Origin: Actinomadura darangshiensis
Lineage (GTDB): Bacteria; Actinomycetota; Actinomycetes; Streptosporangiales; Streptosporangiaceae
NCBI RefSeq assembly: GCF_004349235.1
Contig: NZ_SMKY01000076.1
Location: 1-33,842, forward strand
Length of the DNA: 33,842 bases
Direction of reading: 5' to 3'
Position numbers and translations under genes: made by a program. Of the stretch, positions 30,289-33,842 are shown one piece after another; the stretch's first letter is position 1; each line of letters starts with the position of its first letter. The notes beneath the pieces were generated by a model that saw nothing but the letters and a program-made list of their open reading frames with translations, made no database searches and was not told the origin of the DNA.

Positions 30289-31731
30289 ATGGCAACGCCG
30301 TTGCACCATGGCGACCCGCAACAGCTCGGCCGATATCGCCTCACGGGCCGCCTAGGACAGGGCGGGATGGGAACGGTCTACCTTGGTCAAGATGAGCACA
30401 ACCAGCAGGTAGCCGTTAAGGTCATCAACGTCACCCTTGCGAGCAACTCAGTCTTCCATCAGCATTTTCGTCGTGAAGTCGAGGCAGCCCGCAAGGTGCG
30501 CCCGTTCTGCACCGCCCCTATACTTGACGCTTCCCTCGACCGACACCTCCTTTACGTTGTGACCGAGTACATCCCGGGTCCGACCCTTACCGAAGCTGTT
30601 GCAGACAGCGGACCTCTCAGGGGCGCGGACCTGGCCGGGCTCGCCTTAGGCGTCGCTACCGCGCTAGCCGACATCCATGACGCTGGCATCGTTCATCGTG
30701 ATCTGAAACCCTCCAATGTCCTACTGTCCGGTGTCGGACCGCGAGTCATCGACTTCGGGCTAGCAAAGGCCCACACACAAGCGAGTGCCACTCACGATAG
30801 AATTGTCGGGACTCTCGCCTACCAGGCGCCAGAGATCATGGCGGGAAGACTCGTCACGCCAGCGTCCGACGTGTTTTCCTGGGGCGGCCTTGTAGCCTAC
30901 GCCAGCACTGGCCACGCCCCTTTTAGCGGCACCTCACTCTCCGAGGTCCTATTCCATGTCGCAAACGACCCGCCACGCTTGGATGGCCTAGACTCGAGCC
31001 TGTATGAGATTGTCGCTCAATCGCTCAGTAGAGATCCGGCTGCACGCCCACCGGTCGCTGAAATCGTACGCCGTCTCACGAGCGGGGCAGGTCAATCTGT
31101 CGCCTCTCCGCCGCCACCATCACCGCTCAGCGCACCAAACGGCAACGAGGCGAGGCATCGTCCGATTCCATCCGTTCCACCAGCGCTGAGTCTCTTCCTC
31201 GCTGTCTGCCTTCTCATGATATTTGTTGGAGGCGGATACGTCGTCATTTCATTGTATCGACAGAATGGGACTGAGGGGTCGAAAGAGGGTTCCCTTCCGG
31301 GCTCAACAGCCTTCACCAATTCCCCGTCATCATTGCCATACAGCCCCTCCGGCAAACCCACTTCTTCGACTGCCCAAACACCTGATCCTGTCGAGGATTA
31401 CGGAGACGTTCCCTCGCAATTCATCGGCCGATGGACCGGCGTAATCACACACCACGACACAGACGAAGAAACCTTCTCGGCACTAATCACCATAACCGGC
31501 GGAAAACTTACGCAGCAGATAGGGCAGAGCGAATATTCATCAGCGGGATGCCATGGGACGCTCAAGCTCGTTTCCGCTGCTAAATCCCGCCTTATCGTTG
31601 AGGAGCATATAGGCCGGGGCGGCTGCAAGAAGATAATTATCATTACGCTGACACATCGGAAGCCGCAGTCACTCCTATACGAGTACAACCAAGATAGCGT
31701 CCATGGAGAAGGCGGCCTAAGTCTGGCTTGA
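30289..31731 (+). CDS. Membrane-anchored Ser/Thr protein kinase with extracellular Cys-pair domain
   Basis: A 480-residue Hanks-type kinase. The catalytic domain (about 16-265) has the glycine loop LGQGGMGTVYLG, Lys44 in VAVKVI, Glu63, HRDLKPSN (136-143), DFG (155-157) and APE (180-182). A Pro-rich juxtamembrane linker leads to one membrane helix (298-322), a Ser/Thr/Pro linker, and an extracellular domain (about 378-480) starting QFIGRWTGVI with two cysteines (421, 446). No PASTA repeats are present, so the ligand is unknown. The ATG at 30289 has GGAGG five bases upstream, preferred over GTG 30277. Codon use is less GC-biased than in the genes to the left. It overlaps the convergent DUF418 gene by 15 bp. 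Confidence 0.93.
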   Translation: MATPLHHGDPQQLGRYRLTGRLGQGGMGTVYLGQDEHNQQVAVKVINVTLASNSVFHQHFRREVEAARKVRPFCTAPILDASLDRHLLYVVTEYIPGPTLTEAVADSGPLRGADLAGLALGVATALADIHDAGIVHRDLKPSNVLLSGVGPRVIDFGLAKAHTQASATHDRIVGTLAYQAPEIMAGRLVTPASDVFSWGGLVAYASTGHAPFSGTSLSEVLFHVANDPPRLDGLDSSLYEIVAQSLSRDPAARPPVAEIVRRLTSGAGQSVASPPPPSPLSAPNGNEARHRPIPSVPPALSLFLAVCLLMIFVGGGYVVISLYRQNGTEGSKEGSLPGSTAFTNSPSSLPYSPSGKPTSSTAQTPDPVEDYGDVPSQFIGRWTGVITHHDTDEETFSALITITGGKLTQQIGQSEYSSAGCHGTLKLVSAAKSRLIVEEHIGRGGCKKIIIITLTHRKPQSLLYEYNQDSVHGEGGLSLA

Positions 31732-32733
31732 GCGATGGTTCGGCACCAGTTGCCACCACGTTAGACAACGCCATATCCACTCTAGGGGGCCATATCGCGC
31801 CCACCTTAGCCATATCCAGCTGAATATCAACTCGGCGGTGAATACAAACACTCCCACTGAGATTGCCGTTCCATACCTTGGCGCTGTTTCCAGGTCTATA
31901 AGATGGCTCACGCCAATGATTAGTACTGTCGCACCGATGTACCCTGTCAACGCTATGCGACCCACCGGCGCGAGACGCCGCAGCACAGCCCATCCGCCGC
32001 GTGCGCGGAATATCAGCATGATGGTGGTTACATAAGCGCCAGCAGTGGCGAGACCTGCTGAGGATGCCAGTCGTGATCCTGTATCTGCGTTGCTGGCTAC
32101 TTGCCAAACATCGAGGCACAGGGCTAGCAAAACGACCGCAAGTGCTGTGATGGCAAGGTTCCGGAAGCGCGCCTCTGTCGCCCTTTTGATGTTGAACCGT
32201 TGTGCGCTCAGTCCGAGCAGGAATACTCCCGGAATAATCCAAGTGCCGCCACCCGCCGCAACCCCCGCCAGCGCACCGAGGACACCCGTAACTGCGACCG
32301 CGCGCACCGGAAGGAAGGAGGCGGGCAGCAATACAACAATTCCAACAACAGCGTAGCTCACCAAAACCTCGTCCGGTTCCAGTGTCCGGTGCAACATGCC
32401 GAAGGGAACCAGGAACCCCAGGCGGGCCAGCATCGCGAGCCGTGGGTGTCTCGTTCTGTCCTTGACCGCGTCGAGGAAAAGTCCGAAGCTCACGCCGAAC
32501 AGGAATGAGAAGATCGGAAAGAATCTCTGATGCAACAGTGTTTCGAACGCCCAGAACGCCGGGCCCGGATTGCCCACTCCTGTGGGCATATTGGAAGTCC
32601 CCACAGTGTTGACAATCGAGATACCAAGTAGCGCGAACCCACGTAGAACATCAACCTCGGTATTACGCGATAACACTACACCCCGGCGAGCGCGAACCCG
32701 GTCGGACGCTGGCTCTTCCAGCGGTGTCAGCAC
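31717..32733 (-). CDS. DUF418-domain polytopic membrane protein
   Basis: A 338-residue membrane protein of the DUF418 family. The N-terminal RNTEVDVLRGFALLGISIVN is the shared start of this family, FFPIFSFLFGVSFGLFL follows, and the C-terminal FSWIWLRWARYGPLEWIWRCLTWW is the classical DUF418 end. About eight to ten hydrophobic helices are visible. DUF418 proteins are sometimes linked to transport or acyl transfer; no function can be given. GTG 32733 is chosen because AGGAGG lies four bases upstream; the frame is open to 32787. Lower GC and mixed codons match the adjacent kinase, suggesting common recent origin. Confidence 0.9.
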   Translation of the reverse strand: MLTPLEEPASDRVRARRGVVLSRNTEVDVLRGFALLGISIVNTVGTSNMPTGVGNPGPAFWAFETLLHQRFFPIFSFLFGVSFGLFLDAVKDRTRHPRLAMLARLGFLVPFGMLHRTLEPDEVLVSYAVVGIVVLLPASFLPVRAVAVTGVLGALAGVAAGGGTWIIPGVFLLGLSAQRFNIKRATEARFRNLAITALAVVLLALCLDVWQVASNADTGSRLASSAGLATAGAYVTTIMLIFRARGGWAVLRRLAPVGRIALTGYIGATVLIIGVSHLIDLETAPRYGTAISVGVFVFTAELIFSWIWLRWARYGPLEWIWRCLTWWQLVPNHRSSQT

Positions 32734-32805
32734 GTGCCCTCCTCGTATCACGGCGGTACGAGAACCACGACACCACACACCGCCCAACTTCGCGACCCGT
32801 AGGAC

Positions 32806-33054
32806 CTACGCCAGGTCCGAGACGCCCCACTTCGCACCCGCCAGAACCTTGCCAAACGGCCACTCCGGTAGGAGTTCTTCACCGTTCACCCCCAACTCAC
32901 CGTCGAACGAGGACATCTCACCCGCTTCCCAACGCGGCACCGCCAGCACAAGGTTCTCGCTGCTACCCCTCCCCCTTTGCGCAGCCGCCAAGTGCCGCCG
33001 GCGATCCGCGCGAAACTGACGCCGGGCCAGTAGTTGCACCGGGTACCGCACCAT
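32806..33054 (-). CDS. Small ORF, possible degenerate DUF397-type protein
   Basis: An 82-residue frame. The second half (SSENLVLAVPRW, then PEWPFGKVLAGAKWGVSDLA) faintly resembles the SS..NCVEVA and EWRAFLAGVKAGEFD segments of DUF397 proteins, which in actinomycetes lie beside XRE regulators and anti-sigma-like ATPases. The expected RDSK core is not seen and there is no ribosome site, so it may be a relic or chance. The nearby broken HATPase gene makes the relic reading more attractive. Confidence 0.3.
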   Translation of the reverse strand: MVRYPVQLLARRQFRADRRRHLAAAQRGRGSSENLVLAVPRWEAGEMSSFDGELGVNGEELLPEWPFGKVLAGAKWGVSDLA

Positions 33055-33312
33055 GCACCGAGCTAAGGGTCAAACCACACGCGGTCTCACTTTCGTCTCC
33101 TCTGCCAACCCACAGGCCGCACTGGGGTTGCGGCCAACACCCCGACACCACTTGAGGCTGAATTGCCGCGATGCGCTGGCGAACTCCTTCACGGCGGCTC
33201 TTCGGGGTGGCTACGATATTCTGCCTGCCCCAACCCACCGGGGAGTTTCACCTAAGCCGGGACTACGCCGCCTATGGCGGGAACGGAGCAACCGCGCGGC
33301 GCCAGGACGTAA
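33055..33312. other. No gene recognised
   Basis: Open frames on either strand here have unconvincing codon use and no recognisable motif. In an intact actinomycete module this place would hold an XRE regulator and the 5' part of an anti-sigma-like ATPase gene; neither is visible. Confidence 0.5.
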
Positions 33313-33360
33313 GCCGCCGGGTTCCCTGCTCTTACTCCGAGCCCGATCCCTCTGATATTC

Positions 33361-33618
33361 CCGCATTCTCCTGGTCCGTGGCGGCCTGGTGGTGGCGTGT
33401 GGGTGACGGTGCTGGTGGCGGCTCGGCGGCTGCGGGTCGAGATCCAGGACGACGGGAGTTCGCAGGGGCGTTCCTTGATCCCGGCTCAGGGCGCTGGATG
33501 GGTGAGTCCGGGCGGGGGCTCATGGTGAATGGGCTGGCCGACAAGTGGGGCTCCGTTCAAGGTGTGGAGGGATGCCACATGGTGTGGTTCGAGTCGTCCG
33601 ATGAAGGGGCAGGGCGCA
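33361..33618 (+). pseudogene. Frameshifted, 5'-truncated HATPase_c_2 (anti-sigma-factor-like) ATP-binding protein
   Basis: Two pieces of one domain are read in different frames. Positions 33385-33462 encode GVWVTVLVAARRLRVEIQDD, the strand and D-box-like part (one frame, which stops at 33526-33528). Positions 33504-33618 encode GESGRGLMVNGLADKWG and CHMVWFESSDEGA, the glycine-rich G-box and C-terminal strand, one base out of frame with the first. The N-box with its essential Asn (ELxxNAxxH) is not found upstream. Intact relatives are about 140 residues and lie in XRE/DUF397 neighbourhoods. A sequencing indel could mimic the frameshift, but the missing N-terminus supports decay. Confidence 0.65.
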
Positions 33619-33842
33619 GCCGTGTGGGTGTCGCGCGGGGCGCGGACGGTGTTGCGTCGGCCGAGATCGGGTGCGAAGGGCCAGGAAGAGTGCCAGATCG
33701 TCCGGCTGAATCCGGAGGCGGTCCTTCTCTTCGCGAGTCTGGGGCCGGAGGGACGCAAAGCGTTCGAGATGTTCCTGGGCGAGGCGAGGCGAGGCGAGGC
33801 GAGGCGTGGAGTTGGCGGGGGGCTCGCCGCGATGGAAGGCTC
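33601..33842 (+). CDS. Hypothetical partial ORF running off the window
   Basis: From ATG 33601 a frame stays open to the window end. The stretch QIVRLNPEAVLLFASLGPEG, followed by RKAFEMFLGEARR, looks like a real amphipathic helical protein start rather than a shadow. I do not recognise the family. No ribosome site precedes the ATG; GTG codons at 33622 and 33628 are alternatives. It contains the GAGGC repeat. Confidence 0.3.
   Translation, partial: MKGQGAAVWVSRGARTVLRRPRSGAKGQEECQIVRLNPEAVLLFASLGPEGRKAFEMFLGEARRGEARRGVGGGLAAMEG
33781..33805. repeat. (GAGGC)5 pentanucleotide repeat
   Basis: Five perfect tandem copies of GAGGC. The 5-base unit is not a multiple of three, so any change in copy number would shift the frame of the ORF that holds it. 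Confidence 0.9.

Noticed and set aside
33247..33842. One continuous plus-strand frame from about 33247 to the end as an intact ATPase gene
   Set aside because: In that frame the region 33385-33462 gives Gly/Ala/Arg-rich nonsense, while the domain-like RRLRVEIQDDG lies one base out of phase, so a frameshift is the better reading.
1..33842. CRISPR arrays, tRNA/rRNA genes, insertion sequences, prophage genes
   Set aside because: Both strands were scanned by eye; no repeat-spacer pattern, tRNA-like cloverleaf, rRNA block or transposase motif was recognised.

Overview
The window is high-GC DNA from an actinomycete. Evidence is the strong G/C third-position bias, frequent GTG starts, an F420-type luciferase-like oxidoreductase, an aerobic cobalamin gene set, a PASTA-less membrane Ser/Thr kinase, and a decayed anti-sigma ATPase/DUF397 pair. 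The style fits Streptosporangiales/Thermomonosporaceae (for example Actinomadura), but the species cannot be fixed from this sequence. No rRNA, tRNA, CRISPR array, transposase or integrase was seen.

Layout. (1) 38-1664: a PaiB-type flavin-binding regulator diverges from a stand-alone LigD-type polymerase. (2) 1685-5204, minus strand: PaaX-family regulator, HisC-like PLP aminotransferase and cytochrome P450. (3) 5344-17138: an aromatic-acid catabolic region. A plus operon (SDR, amidohydrolase, MaoC hydratase) is followed by an IclR regulator. A convergent minus operon holds a type III CoA-transferase, a citryl-CoA-lyase-like protein, LigB, LigA and an MDR reductase. Divergent from that operon is an ATZ/TRZ-type amidohydrolase, then a feruloyl-CoA-synthetase-like ligase. 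A DUF6295 protein and a dienelactone hydrolase lie convergent to the ligase behind a strong terminator hairpin. (4) 17229-23057: housekeeping and accessory genes (UppP, MetE-C-like methyltransferase, SIMPL protein, LLM oxidoreductase, MarR/MFS pair). (5) 23095-29778: cobF, cobL-cobM-cobK and cobG-cobH-cobIJ, which together encode every step from precorrin-2 to hydrogenobyrinate. (6) About 29.8 kb to the end: DNA less GC-rich than its surroundings, with a hairpin-rich gap, a membrane Ser/Thr kinase, a DUF418 membrane protein and degenerate remnants.

How region 3 may work (inference). The ligase would activate a hydroxycinnamate-like acid. MaoC would hydrate it, the SDR would oxidise it to the beta-keto thioester, and the metal-dependent amidohydrolase would release the shortened aromatic acid, parallel to the Rhodococcus CouLMNO logic. 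LigAB would then act on the ring. The CoA-transferase plus citryl-CoA-lyase-like protein would give a CoA-dependent cleavage of the ring-opened tricarboxylate, in place of the usual aldolase. Two features make this system worth study: this lower pathway has no textbook counterpart that I know of, and the LigB protein lacks two residues that are catalytic in the characterised protocatechuate 4,5-dioxygenase. Several operator-like inverted repeats tie the divergent transcription units together.
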